12,241 bases of DNA from Thermoleophilaceae bacterium. GTDB lineage: Bacteria > Actinomycetota > Thermoleophilia > Solirubrobacterales > Thermoleophilaceae. A model generated the notes under the pieces. It made no database searches, was not told the DNA's origin, and saw nothing but the letters and a program-made list of their open reading frames with translations. A program made the translations under genes and the position numbers. Of this stretch, positions 1-5,066 are shown piece after piece. Each line of letters begins with the position of its first letter. Within the stretch, counting starts at the first letter, position 1. The DNA is taken from contig JACCYP010000111.1 of assembly GCA_013696425.1 (NCBI GenBank), positions 1 through 12,241 on the forward strand, read 5' to 3'.

Positions 1-473
1 GAGTACCGGCGCCCGGCGGCCGTCACGAACTCCCGGTACTCGGTGGGGCTCGGGCCGTAGGTCGGCTGGAGCGAGGGCCGTGGCGCGGGAGCGGTGGCCC
101 ACGTCGGGCCGGGGCCGGTGGGGTTCATGAGCACCCCGATGTCGTGCTTCGCCGCGAGCCTCATCACCCGGTCGTAGGGATCCCACGCACCGGCCGGGTA
201 GGCATCCGGGTCCGACGCGTCGAACTCTGGGCGCTTGCCCGCGAGCGGCTGCGGCGCGATGTTGCGCCAGAGCATCGTGATCCGCACGCGGTCGGCACCC
301 ATCGCCTTCAGCCGCGCGAGCGTTGCATCGACGCGTTCGTCGGTGCCGTAGACCAGCAGCGGATCGTCCATGAAGATGGACTCCTGGCCCGGCGACGCGG
401 CGGCAGGCGCCACGCACAGCGCGAGCGCGGCCGTGGCGGTCCCGAGCGCCTGGCGCAGTGAGCGGCGGCTCAT
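1..473 (-). CDS. Secreted glycoside hydrolase-like protein (cellulase/GH5-type TIM barrel), partial, 3' end beyond window
   Basis: The first 157 codons are present; the gene runs off the left edge. Residues 1-27 form a signal peptide with an SRRSLR start that resembles a twin-arginine (Tat) motif, then a hydrophobic Ala/Leu core ending in APAAA before SPGQ. The mature part has the opening of a (beta/alpha)8 glycosidase barrel: a helix at about 47-59 (RVDATLARLKAMGADRV), a beta strand with RITMLWRNIAP at 64-74, a DPYDRVMRLAAKHDIGVLMN helix-strand unit at 98-117, and GPTWAT at 122-127. This order is known from secreted GH5/GH39-like cellulase-family proteins, where the strand after RVRI carries substrate-binding residues. 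The catalytic glutamates would lie downstream and are not visible, so activity and substrate are unproven. The ATG has no Shine-Dalgarno but has TACCCT 7 nt upstream. It is divergent from the ArfB gene, 40 nt away. Confidence 0.72.
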   Translation of the reverse strand, partial: MSRRSLRQALGTATAALALCVAPAAASPGQESIFMDDPLLVYGTDERVDATLARLKAMGADRVRITMLWRNIAPQPLAGKRPEFDASDPDAYPAGAWDPYDRVMRLAAKHDIGVLMNPTGPGPTWATAPAPRPSLQPTYGPSPTEYREFVTAAGRRY

Positions 474-480
474 CCCGAGC

Positions 481-486
481 AGGGTA
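481..486 (-). promoter_or_regulatory. Candidate -10 (TACCCT) for a leaderless glycosidase transcript
   Basis: Read on the minus strand, TACCCT lies exactly 7 nt before the ATG at 473, where a -10 hexamer sits if transcription starts on the start codon. No Shine-Dalgarno and no convincing -35 are visible. Inferred from position and from the same spacing at other genes here. Confidence 0.45.
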
Positions 487-501
487 CCGGCGCAGCCGCG
501 C

Positions 502-507
502 GACAAT
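502..507 (+). promoter_or_regulatory. Candidate -10 (GACAAT) for a leaderless arfB transcript
   Basis: GACAAT ends 6 nt before the ATG at 514. It matches the -10 consensus TATAAT at positions 2, 4 (A), 5 (A) and 6. There is no Shine-Dalgarno between it and the ATG, so a leaderless mRNA is likely. No -35 is recognisable. Confidence 0.45.
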
Positions 508-513
508 GCCGCC

Positions 514-921
514 ATGGCAGACGCACTGCAGGTGTCCCGCTCGGCCGCCATCCCGCTCTCGGAGGTCGAGATCCGCACGACCCGCTCCTCCGGGCCGGGC
601 GGCCAGCACGCCAACGTGACCGCCTCGCGCGTGGAGGCATCCTGGGACGTGGAGGCGTCGAGGGCGCTCTCGGCGGGCGACAAGGCGCGCGTGAAGGCGC
701 GCTGCGGCCCGCGGGTGACTGCCGTCGCGCAGGACACCCGCTCGCAGGCCCGCAATCGCGATCTGGCGCTCGAGCGGCTGCGCTCGCGCGTGGCCGCGGC
801 GCTCGTCAGGCCCAAGCAGCGGCACAGGACACGGCCGACGCGCGCATCGAAGGAGCGCCGGCTTCAGGGCAAGAAGAAGCGCTCGGACGTGAAGGCCAAG
901 CGCAGGCGGCCGGAGGTCTAA
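514..921 (+). CDS. arfB: ArfB-type peptidyl-tRNA hydrolase (ribosome rescue, RF-1 domain)
   Basis: A 135-residue protein, the usual length for ArfB/YaeJ (about 140). The catalytic GGQ is at residues 29-31 inside SSGPGGQHANVTASRVE, the signature of the class-I release-factor catalytic domain; there is no codon-recognition domain. The C-terminal 38 residues (98-135) form a highly basic tail with the TRASKERRLQGKKKRS pattern, which in ArfB is known to enter the empty mRNA channel of stalled ribosomes. Its role is to hydrolyse peptidyl-tRNA on non-stop ribosomes. The frame is open upstream to an ATG at 370, but that stretch is the antisense of the glycosidase gene, so the ATG at 514 next to a GACAAT box is the better start. 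Its stop overlaps the catalase stop by 4 nt in convergent orientation, with no room for a terminator. Confidence 0.9.
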   Translation: MADALQVSRSAAIPLSEVEIRTTRSSGPGGQHANVTASRVEASWDVEASRALSAGDKARVKARCGPRVTAVAQDTRSQARNRDLALERLRSRVAAALVRPKQRHRTRPTRASKERRLQGKKKRSDVKAKRRRPEV

Positions 922-1862
922 CCGAGGCCGGCCGGGCGCGGGATGCCCGCGCGCCGCTCGACCGACACCGAATACGCGTGCGAGCGTGCGCGCACGATCT
1001 GGTCCCCTGTCAGCTCGATGCCGGCGGTGAGGCGCGTGGGGTCGAACACGAGCACGTCGCCGTCGCGCTCACGCGCGGTGTCAGCGCCGGTGAGCTCGAG
1101 GCGCCCCACCTCGCGGCTCTCGCGTTCGTCGGGCCAGGCGGCGGTGGGATCGTCGGCGGGGTCGCCCTCCTCGCCGATCTGCACGTGCAGCGTGAAGGCC
1201 ACCGGGGCGGCGGCCACGCGCTCGAGCAGCTCCTCGCCGAGGTAGTCGCGCGAGCGCCCGCGCGACTCCTCCTCCGCGATCGAGCCGATGCCGGCCTCGG
1301 GCTCCCAGCGGTAACGCACCAGCGTCTCGGCGCCGCCGGCGCCGATCCAGCGGAACGCGTGGATGCCGAAGTAGCGCAGGCGCGCATAGCTCTCGGCGGA
1401 CTCGGCCGCGAGCGAGAGCTGGATGGCAGGCAGCGACTCAGGATGGGCCTCCACGAACGCCCCGATCAGCTCCGGGTCCGGCTGTCCGGTGTCGCCCACC
1501 GGCCGCCGCGCCCGCGTGAACTCGAGGAAGTCCTCCGGCGTGCGCACGAAGAACACCGGCAGGGTGATGCAGACGATGTCGGTGGTCGCTCCCTCGGGCG
1601 CATAGAACTTCACGGCCAGGCCACGCCCGTCCTTCGCGCCGTCGTGGGCGTCGGGCTTGCCGCTGCCGTTGGAGAAACGGGCGGTGACCCGCACCGGCTC
1701 GCCGGACATGTGCGTTGCGCGCGTGAGCTCGCTCGCGCCGGGCGCAGCGGTGAAGGTGCCGTCGAGCAGTGTGCCCTTCGCGTGCACACGTCTGCAGCCC
1801 TCGTGTGCTCCCTGAAGGTCCTCGATCGAGTCGACGATCTGCTCATGGAGGTCCGCGCCCAT
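918..1862 (-). CDS. SrpA/KatE-related small heme catalase-like protein
   Basis: A 314-residue catalase-fold protein, shorter than classical catalases (480 or more) and typical of the SrpA-like 'mini-catalase' group, often about 300-350 residues. The distal histidine is H27 in RRVHAKGTLLDGTFT; the distal asparagine is probably N65 in VTARFSNGSGKPD; the core strand GRGLAVKFY follows at 80-87, then FFVRTPEDFLEF at 104-115. The proximal heme ligand motif R-x-x-x-Y is R293-SHA-Y297. All active-site positions expected of a heme catalase are therefore present. It should decompose hydrogen peroxide or use organic peroxides as a peroxidase; which one cannot be told from sequence. There is no signal peptide, so it is cytoplasmic. 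It starts 28 nt after the MarR stop on the same strand and is probably co-transcribed and controlled by that regulator. Confidence 0.88.
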   Translation of the reverse strand: MGADLHEQIVDSIEDLQGAHEGCRRVHAKGTLLDGTFTAAPGASELTRATHMSGEPVRVTARFSNGSGKPDAHDGAKDGRGLAVKFYAPEGATTDIVCITLPVFFVRTPEDFLEFTRARRPVGDTGQPDPELIGAFVEAHPESLPAIQLSLAAESAESYARLRYFGIHAFRWIGAGGAETLVRYRWEPEAGIGSIAEEESRGRSRDYLGEELLERVAAAPVAFTLHVQIGEEGDPADDPTAAWPDERESREVGRLELTGADTARERDGDVLVFDPTRLTAGIELTGDQIVRARSHAYSVSVERRAGIPRPAGLG

Positions 1863-1875
1863 TGCGGGGCGCGAG

Positions 1876-1881
1876 CCTATA
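1876..1881 (-). promoter_or_regulatory. Possible internal promoter -10 (TATAGG) before the catalase gene
   Basis: In the 28-nt gap between the MarR stop and the catalase ATG, the minus strand reads TATAGGCT, an AT-rich patch in very GC-rich DNA. The TATAGG hexamer ends 13 nt before the ATG, which would give a leader of about 6 nt. It could supply MarR-independent transcription, but may be chance. Confidence 0.22.
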
Positions 1882-1890
1882 CCGAGCGCG

Positions 1891-2322
1891 CTAGGCGTCG
1901 AGCGCGCGCGTGAGGATGTCGCGCAGCGTGCGCTGGTCCTCGGCGCTGAGGCGCTTGATCGCCTCGGGCGGCTCGGCGAGCCGGTCGACCACCAGCTTGC
2001 GCAATGCGAGCCCCTCGGTGGTGAGCGCGAGCGCCTTCACCCTGCGGTCGGCCGGGTCTGGCCGGCGCTCAACCAGGCCGCGGTTCTCGAGCCGGTCGAC
2101 GATGCCGGTGACGTTCGATGCGTCGCAGCGCAGCTGGCCGGCGAGGTCCGACATCGGCAGTGGATGCTCGGGGTCGAGCATCTTGAGCGCGTGCGCCTGC
2201 ATGGGCGAGAGGTCGAACTCCGCCACGGCCGCCATGAACCGGTTGCGCTGCCCGAGGGTGAGCGCGCCAAGCAGTGCCCACGCTTCCTGACCTGCGTCCC
2301 GCTTCGCGGCGTGCGTCGCCAT
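1891..2322 (-). CDS. MarR-family transcriptional regulator, probable repressor of the catalase operon
   Basis: A 143-residue protein of normal MarR length. An N-terminal dimerisation helix (residues 10-35) precedes FDLSPMQAHALKML (36-49), then the winged helix: MSDLAGQLRCDASNVTGIVDRLENRGLVERRPDPADRRVKAL at 57-98, including the recognition helix DASNVTGIVDRLE and the DRR wing that is a MarR signature. The C-terminal helices at 103-142 complete the dimer interface. The only cysteine, C66, sits between the two DNA-binding helices. Peroxide-sensing MarR relatives such as OhrR use an N-terminal cysteine instead, so oxidant sensing by C66 is speculative. It leads a two-gene unit with the catalase. 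A perfect GTTGA-N5-TCAAC palindrome abuts its own -10, implying autorepression. The ATG at 2322 lacks a Shine-Dalgarno. Confidence 0.9.
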   Translation of the reverse strand: MATHAAKRDAGQEAWALLGALTLGQRNRFMAAVAEFDLSPMQAHALKMLDPEHPLPMSDLAGQLRCDASNVTGIVDRLENRGLVERRPDPADRRVKALALTTEGLALRKLVVDRLAEPPEAIKRLSAEDQRTLRDILTRALDA

Positions 2323-2329
2323 CTACACG

Positions 2330-2335
2330 ATGGTA
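2330..2335 (-). promoter_or_regulatory. Candidate -10 (TACCAT) of the MarR-catalase operon
   Basis: TACCAT on the minus strand lies exactly 7 nt before the MarR ATG, with no Shine-Dalgarno between, so a leaderless transcript is likely. It directly abuts the palindrome at 2336-2350. Confidence 0.5.
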
Positions 2336-2350
2336 GTTGAAGCCATCAAC
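2336..2350 (-). promoter_or_regulatory. Probable MarR operator palindrome GTTGA-N5-TCAAC
   Basis: A perfect inverted repeat of 5-bp arms with a 5-bp spacer. TTGA...TCAA half-sites are a common form of MarR-family operators (established for the family). It occupies the spacer between the -10 (2330-2335) and where a -35 would be, so bound regulator would block RNA polymerase. It also overlaps the stop codon of the amidase remnant. Confidence 0.6.
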
Positions 2351-2503
2351 AATCGAGCTTCGCGAGCTCGCGTCGGTACGTGCGCATCGAGCGCTTCTTC
2401 ATGTCGCCGTGGGTCTGGCTCTTGAGCCGGTTGACGCGCTCCGTGTGGAACGGCGAGGACAGGCTCTCGTTGTGCCCGATCACGTCCTTCACCGCGCTGA
2501 CGT
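2346..2503 (-). pseudogene. 3' remnant of an N-acetylmuramoyl-L-alanine amidase (PGRP/Amidase_2-like)
   Basis: On the minus strand, right behind the GGDEF/HD-GYP gene and in another frame, about 50 codons read VKDVIGHNESLSSPFHTERV, then RLKSQTHGDMKKRSMRTYRR and ELAKLDC before a TGA. The GHNES...HTERV...QTHGD...M..YRREL pattern recalls the C-terminal end of peptidoglycan-recognition-type amidases, where the His in GH(N/A)E is a zinc ligand (from memory of the family). Nothing upstream in this frame encodes the rest of such an enzyme; that DNA is the 3' end of the cyclic-di-GMP gene. I read it as a truncated gene joined to its neighbour by a deletion near 2490-2505. The alternative is a small independent ORF of unknown function; no Shine-Dalgarno or sensible start supports that. 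Confidence 0.5.
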
Positions 2504-4198
2504 TAGCGAGAGCCCCCCGCGCTCGAGAACGCGCACCAGCGCGTGAACCACCTCTGCATCCCACTGGGTGCCCGCTCCGTCGAGGAGCACCCGCTCGGCG
2601 TCCGCGTGGCTCATGGCGAGCCGGTGCGAGCGATCGCGCGTGAGTGCCTCGAACGCGTCGGCCACGGCGAGGATGCCGGCCTCACGCGGGTACTGGCCGG
2701 CGGTGAGCCCGTCTGGGTACCCGGTGCCGTCGGGGCGTTCGTGGTGGGCGCGCACCCAGGCGGCGACATCGTCGAGCCCCGTGTTCTGGAGGATCTGGGC
2801 CCCCACCACGGGGTGGCGTTTGATTTCGGGCCAGTCGGCCTCGGTGAGGCGGCCCGGCTTGTTGTGGATCTCCTCGGGCACGCCGATCTGGCCGATGTCG
2901 TGCAGCAGGCCGCCGAGCCGCACGCGCTCGACCGCGCCATCGCCCATGCCGAGCTCGCGCGCGATGGCCTCGCAGTAGCGCGAGACCGTGCGCGAGTGCT
3001 CGGGCGTGCCGTTGTGGCGCACGTCGAGCGCCTCGGCCAGCGCGAGCACCGTGGTCACGCTGCCGTCGCGGCCGAACTTGCGCCCCCGCGCCGCGCGCGT
3101 GGGCATGCCCACCTCGGGGTTGAAGATCACGGCGCGGTCCTTGCCGAGCGCCTTGGCGAGGTAGAGCGCCTCGTCGGCGGTGCGCATGAGCGACTCGGTA
3201 CTGGAGCCGTGGTGGGGAAAGCCCGCCACGCCGAAGGAGATCGTGAGGTCGCGGCCGAGCACCGAACACCTTTCACGCACCGCCCGGCGCACGCGTTCGG
3301 CGAGCATGTAGCCGGCGCGGGCATCGGTGTCCGGCAGCACGATCGCGAACTCCTCACCGCCGATCCGGCCCGCCAGGTCGATCCGGCGGATGCAGTCACG
3401 GATCACGCGGGCCACGGCCTGGAGCATCTCGTCGCCGCGCTGGTGGCCGAGCTCGTCGTTGATCGTCTTGAAGAAGTCGAGGTCGCCGATGAGCACCGCC
3501 ACCGAGCGCTCGCCGCGGCGGGCGCGCTCGATCTCGAGCTCGAAGGCCTCCTCGAAGCCGCGGCGGTTGAGCAGGCCGGTGAGCACGTCGGTGCGGGCGG
3601 CCTCCGACAGGCGCTCGACGAGCCGCTCCATCCGCCGGCGCAGAGCGGCAACCAGCACGCCGGCGATCGTGACGGTGCCGATACCCATCACCCACGCGAC
3701 CTCGTCCTCGGGCACGTCGGGCATCAACGTGAGCGCCGCGCTGAATGCGAGCGCGACCACCGCGAGGTCACAGAAGGCCTGCCTGTAGGGGAAGAAGTAG
3801 AACGACGCGAAGACGATCCAGAAGTAGAGGGTTGCGTAGGCCATCGCCGGACCGGCGCCGCCGGAACAGACGAGCACGGTCACGCATGCGGTACCGAGCG
3901 TGGGCAGGGCCCGCAAGGCGAGGACCGGCACCTTCTCGTAGCCCCACACGAGCGCGATCGCGACGGCCGCGCCCGCGCCCGCGACGATCGCGACCCCGGG
4001 CGTGAAACGGTCGGGACTCGCGGGGAGCGCGAGCGTGAGCGCCACCAGCACCGCACCGAAGCCGAACAGGTAGGCACAGGCGCGCGCGATCACGGGCCGG
4101 TCGAGACCCTCTGGGGAGGCAGCCTCGTTACCGGCCCACATGAGACGGTCCACTAAGCGCGGTCGGGTCATGGAGGCCAGTGGACCGGCGTCGGGCAT
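2489..4198 (-). CDS. Membrane-anchored GGDEF + HD-GYP protein (c-di-GMP cyclase/phosphodiesterase)
   Basis: A 569-residue protein. Residues about 36-188 hold five or six membrane segments forming an N-terminal sensor or anchor. The GGDEF domain spans about 200-360: DVLTGLLNRRGF, GDLDFFKTINDELGH, and the active-site GGEEF at 280-284. An RxxD inhibitory site (RRID, 271-274) lies exactly five residues before it, so product inhibition is expected. The HD-GYP domain spans about 380-560 with metal ligands H401, H433-D434, H462, H485-H486 and D514, and HHERPDGTGYPDGL at 485-498. Both halves look catalytically complete, so it may make and degrade c-di-GMP in response to a membrane cue. One oddity is HDIGQ where HD-GYP proteins usually have HDIGK. 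The ATG at 4198 is provisional: no clear Shine-Dalgarno; residue 10 (4171) is an alternative. No partner gene is adjacent. Confidence 0.9.
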   Translation of the reverse strand: MPDAGPLASMTRPRLVDRLMWAGNEAASPEGLDRPVIARACAYLFGFGAVLVALTLALPASPDRFTPGVAIVAGAGAAVAIALVWGYEKVPVLALRALPTLGTACVTVLVCSGGAGPAMAYATLYFWIVFASFYFFPYRQAFCDLAVVALAFSAALTLMPDVPEDEVAWVMGIGTVTIAGVLVAALRRRMERLVERLSEAARTDVLTGLLNRRGFEEAFELEIERARRGERSVAVLIGDLDFFKTINDELGHQRGDEMLQAVARVIRDCIRRIDLAGRIGGEEFAIVLPDTDARAGYMLAERVRRAVRERCSVLGRDLTISFGVAGFPHHGSSTESLMRTADEALYLAKALGKDRAVIFNPEVGMPTRAARGRKFGRDGSVTTVLALAEALDVRHNGTPEHSRTVSRYCEAIARELGMGDGAVERVRLGGLLHDIGQIGVPEEIHNKPGRLTEADWPEIKRHPVVGAQILQNTGLDDVAAWVRAHHERPDGTGYPDGLTAGQYPREAGILAVADAFEALTRDRSHRLAMSHADAERVLLDGAGTQWDAEVVHALVRVLERGGLSLTSAR

Positions 4199-4225
4199 CC
4201 GTGCCGTTCGCCGTCCAACGCCTTG

Positions 4226-4231
4226 AGTATC
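4226..4231 (-). promoter_or_regulatory. Weak candidate -10 (GATACT) upstream of the GGDEF/HD-GYP gene
   Basis: On the minus strand GATACT matches TATAAT at 4 of 6 positions and would give a leader of about 20 nt before the ATG at 4198. No -35 is visible. The rest of 4199-4320 holds nothing I can identify. Confidence 0.25.
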
Positions 4232-4320
4232 GGTGCATGACTGAGCCCCGCATAGCGCTTCTGGACGAATGAACTAGGGCGATTGGTCGCTCACCCCTGT
4301 CGGGCCCTCGCCCGTCGAGC

Positions 4321-4425
4321 TCAGGACCGCTTGAAGCGGCTCTGCCCTGACGTGAGTGGTCCCGCGAGCTCCAGGATCTGCGCCACCTGCTCGTTGGCCT
4401 TCACGAGCTGCTCGAGCGGGTTCAA
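4321..4425 (-). CDS. Possible 34-residue ORF behind the histidine phosphatase, unknown function
   Basis: A TTG at 4425 opens a 34-codon frame whose product is (M)NPLEQLVKANEQVAQILELA followed by GPLTSGQSRFKRS. The first 20 residues would form an amphipathic helix with heptad-like Leu/Val/Ile positions; the end is short and basic. AGAGG lies about 9 nt upstream, a passable ribosome site. It begins 10 nt after the phosphatase stop in another frame, so it could be a translationally linked microprotein, or the 3' stump of a lost gene. I do not recognise it. The frame is open further upstream only as a shadow of the phosphatase. Confidence 0.25.
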   Translation of the reverse strand: MNPLEQLVKANEQVAQILELAGPLTSGQSRFKRS

Positions 4426-4435
4426 CCCGTGGCCT

Positions 4436-4993
4436 CTAGAGCGACCAGTGCTCGATGGCCGGCTGGCCGTGCTCGTGGCCGAGCACGCACACGGCCGCGG
4501 TCCCGAGCATGAGCCGGGCGGCCAGATCGACCTGGTGGCCGATCCAGCGCGCGCCGAGCGCGCGTGAGAAGTGCCCATGCCCGAAGAGCAGCACGTCGCC
4601 CTCGATCGCCTTCAGGCGCTTCAACACGTGGTCCGCACGCCACTCGACCGCGCCGGGGGTCTCCCCGCCGGGGCAGCCGTCGCGCCAGAGCTGCCAGCCC
4701 GGGCGCGCCTCCTTGATCTCGGCGGAGGTGAGCCCCTCGTACTCGCCGTAGTCGAACTCGGTCGCGTCATCCCAGATCACGGGGTCGGGATGGCCGGCGA
4801 GCTCCGCGGTGCGCACGGCGCGCCCGCGCGGGCTCGAGGCCACCACCTCAAACCCCGCATCCCCGAGCTTCGCCGCGATCGTCCGCGCCTGCTCCTCCCC
4901 GGCCGGCGTGAGCGGGACTTCGGTGGTGCCCGTGTGGCGGCGGTTCAGTGTCCACTCGGTCTCCCCGTGGCGTGCGAGGAAGAGACGTCCCAT
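4436..4993 (-). CDS. Histidine phosphatase (phosphoglycerate-mutase-like, SHB17-type)
   Basis: A 185-residue single-domain phosphatase of the histidine-phosphatase superfamily. The phospho-accepting histidine is H9 in FLARHGETEW; R8 and R56 (SSPRGRA) complete the phosphate pocket; E84 in DYGEYEGLT is the likely acid; H139 in LLFGHGHFSRALGARWIG is the second catalytic histidine. The run RRHTGTTEVPLTPAGEEQA at 18-36 and the FDYGEYEG block resemble the SHB17 group (sedoheptulose-1,7-bisphosphatase in yeast), so a sugar-phosphate substrate is plausible but unproven; such enzymes are often promiscuous. It is cytoplasmic. The frame is open to an ATG at 5035, but the ATG at 4993 has a good AAGGAG 8 nt upstream and gives the normal family N-terminus. 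It is divergent from PrsW, 73 nt away. Confidence 0.88.
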   Translation of the reverse strand: MGRLFLARHGETEWTLNRRHTGTTEVPLTPAGEEQARTIAAKLGDAGFEVVASSPRGRAVRTAELAGHPDPVIWDDATEFDYGEYEGLTSAEIKEARPGWQLWRDGCPGGETPGAVEWRADHVLKRLKAIEGDVLLFGHGHFSRALGARWIGHQVDLAARLMLGTAAVCVLGHEHGQPAIEHWSL

Positions 4994-5001
4994 CAGTGCA
5001 G

Positions 5002-5007
5002 CTCCTT
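5002..5007 (-). promoter_or_regulatory. Shine-Dalgarno AAGGAG deciding the phosphatase start
   Basis: AAGGAG on the minus strand is 8 nt before the ATG at 4993. It is the strongest Shine-Dalgarno I see at any first gene here, in contrast to the mostly leader-free starts around it, and argues against the upstream ATG at 5035. Confidence 0.7.
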
Positions 5008-5053
5008 GTTGGTCGCGTCGAGCACCTTCGGTCACGCGTCCTCAACCTAACAT

Positions 5054-5059
5054 CACACT
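5054..5059 (+). promoter_or_regulatory. Weak candidate -10 (CACACT) for the PrsW gene
   Basis: CACACT ends 7 nt before the GTG at 5067 and keeps the A at position 2 and T at position 6. A better-looking hexamer, TAACAT, sits at 5048-5053 and would give a short leader instead. No Shine-Dalgarno is present. Confidence 0.28.
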
Positions 5060-5066
5060 TCGGGCT

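Noticed and set aside
370..513. N-terminal extension of ArfB from the ATG at 370
   Set aside because: The extra 48 residues are antisense to the glycosidase gene and have no counterpart in ArfB, which starts close to the GGQ domain.
978..1913. 311-codon plus-strand frame opposite the catalase
   Set aside because: Antisense shadow; low-complexity Arg/Ala/Gly/His product, while the minus strand carries an intact catalase active site.
2543..4156. Long plus-strand open frame (537 codons) opposite the GGDEF/HD-GYP gene
   Set aside because: It is the antisense of a gene with complete motifs; the product is rich in His, Arg, Glu and Gly with no domain, as expected from antisense of GC-rich codons.
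4327..4339. CCGCTTGAAGCGG palindrome as a terminator or operator
   Set aside because: One-base centre prevents a hairpin and no neighbouring regulator suggests an operator; it coincides with the last codons of the candidate micro-ORF.
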